A DNA stretch of 6,005 bases from Candidatus Poribacteria bacterium (GTDB lineage Bacteria > Poribacteria > WGA-4E > B28-G17), in contig QNBQ01000121.1 of the NCBI GenBank assembly GCA_003645735.1, positions 1 to 6,005 on the forward strand. The letters run 5' to 3'. The notes under the pieces were generated by a model that was not told the origin of the DNA, did not search any database, and was given only the letters and a program-made list of their open reading frames with translations. The translations under genes and the position numbers were made by a program. Positions 5,704 to 6,005 of this stretch are shown piece after piece. The first letter of the stretch is position 1. Each line of letters starts with the position of its first letter.

Positions 5704-6005
5704 TATCGCTCCCCTTCAGGATGTCGTTGGCTTGAGCTATCCTTTTCAAGATCACCACAAGCCCGACCAGTATATAAAGCCCGGCCCCATAGGCCGGCAG
5801 CAGGAAAAACCCACAGATGAAGAACCCTATAAGGCTAATGGCGATGAAGCTGAGGAGGTCGTTCAGCTCATCCCTCATCTCGTGGTCCGAGCTTTTAAGA
5901 GCTGTTTTCAACCGCCTCATATCCCTCAAGGTGAGCAGCATCAGGCCGAGGAAGACGAGAAGCCCGGCGAGGCCTGTTTCAGCCCCCACCTGGATGAAGA
6001 CGTTA
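5690..6005 (-). CDS. O-antigen polymerase/ligase family membrane protein (Wzy_C type), C-terminal part, cut by window edge
   Basis: Only the last 104 codons are in the window, and the reading frame stays open to the right edge. The visible start reads NVFIQVGAETGLAG, which matches the conserved loop-plus-helix of the O-antigen ligase/polymerase family (usual form HNxxLQxxAETGxxG). Two more hydrophobic stretches follow (around FIAISLIGFFICGFFLL and GAGLYILVGLVVIL), then a short polar tail ending in SDSESS. Family members are multi-pass inner-membrane proteins that either polymerise lipid-linked repeat units (Wzy) or transfer a finished glycan to an acceptor (WaaL or PglL type). The C-terminal part alone cannot tell these apart. 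A GTG at 5989-5987 could be taken as a start, but the family motif continues upstream of it, so the true start lies outside the window. The TAG stop overlaps the next gene by 14 nt, which suggests translational coupling. Confidence 0.8.
   Translation of the reverse strand, partial: NVFIQVGAETGLAGLLVFLGLMLLTLRDMRRLKTALKSSDHEMRDELNDLLSFIAISLIGFFICGFFLLPAYGAGLYILVGLVVILKRIAQANDILKGSDSESS
5709..5716 (-). promoter_or_regulatory. Ribosome binding site supporting the GTG start of the GT39-like gene
   Basis: On the minus strand this reads AAGGGGAG, five bases before the GTG at 5703-5701. It lies inside the end of the upstream O-antigen polymerase/ligase gene. The first residues after this GTG (MKAHRINPFLIAIFVMALLLRA) give a proper short N-terminus before the first membrane helix, which supports the non-ATG start. 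Confidence 0.7.

Noticed and set aside
5781..5797. GC-rich hairpin (6-bp stem CCGGCC/GGCCGG, 5-base loop) that resembles a terminator stem
   Set aside because: It lies inside the coding sequence of the O-antigen polymerase/ligase, has no T-run on either strand, and is followed by coupled genes.
5690..5989. Complete small membrane protein starting at the GTG at 5989
   Set aside because: The frame stays open upstream to the window edge, and the residues before the GTG (NVFIQ) belong to the O-antigen ligase/polymerase motif, so this is the end of a larger gene.

Overview
This window is a tightly packed, single-strand stretch of a bacterial surface-polysaccharide (exopolysaccharide, O-antigen or S-layer-glycan type) biosynthesis cluster. 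All recognisable genes lie on the minus strand, so transcription runs from the right edge (6005) to the left edge (1). The base composition is moderate to fairly high GC (mid-50s % by eye). Codon use is rich in AGG and ATA, and most starts have a purine-rich Shine-Dalgarno sequence. This supports a bacterium, plausibly an uncultivated lineage, but I cannot name a taxon from the sequence.

Layout in transcription order: (1) the C-terminal part of a Wzy/WaaL-type O-antigen polymerase or ligase (5690 to beyond 6005); (2) a GT39/PMT-like integral membrane glycosyltransferase with a GTG start (4282-5703); (3) a DPM1/DPG-synthase-like family 2 glycosyltransferase with two C-terminal membrane helices (3351-4313); (4) a family 4 glycosyltransferase (2218-3354); (5) an extended-SDR NAD(P)-dependent sugar epimerase/dehydratase/reductase-type protein (1241-2221); (6) a radical SAM enzyme with a SPASM-like C-terminal cysteine region (44-1216); and (7) the first 15 codons of another gene, very probably a second family 4 glycosyltransferase, running off the left edge (1-44). 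There is no intergenic space longer than 24 bp. Five of the six junctions overlap (14, 32, 4, 4 and 1 nt), so this looks like one translationally coupled operon with no internal promoter or terminator that I can see.

How the genes may work together (inference from families): the GT2 enzyme would load a sugar onto a polyprenyl phosphate, and the GT39-like membrane enzyme would use that carrier-bound sugar on the outer face of the membrane. The GT4 enzymes would add sugars to a lipid-linked oligosaccharide in the cytoplasm. The SDR would supply or modify a nucleotide sugar, and the Wzy/WaaL-like protein would polymerise or ligate the glycan. The radical SAM protein is the least predictable member and the best candidate for unusual chemistry. 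No RNA gene, CRISPR array, mobile element or long repeat is visible. I found no clear sign of a wholly new system; this is a recognisable type of cluster with a few details worth checking.
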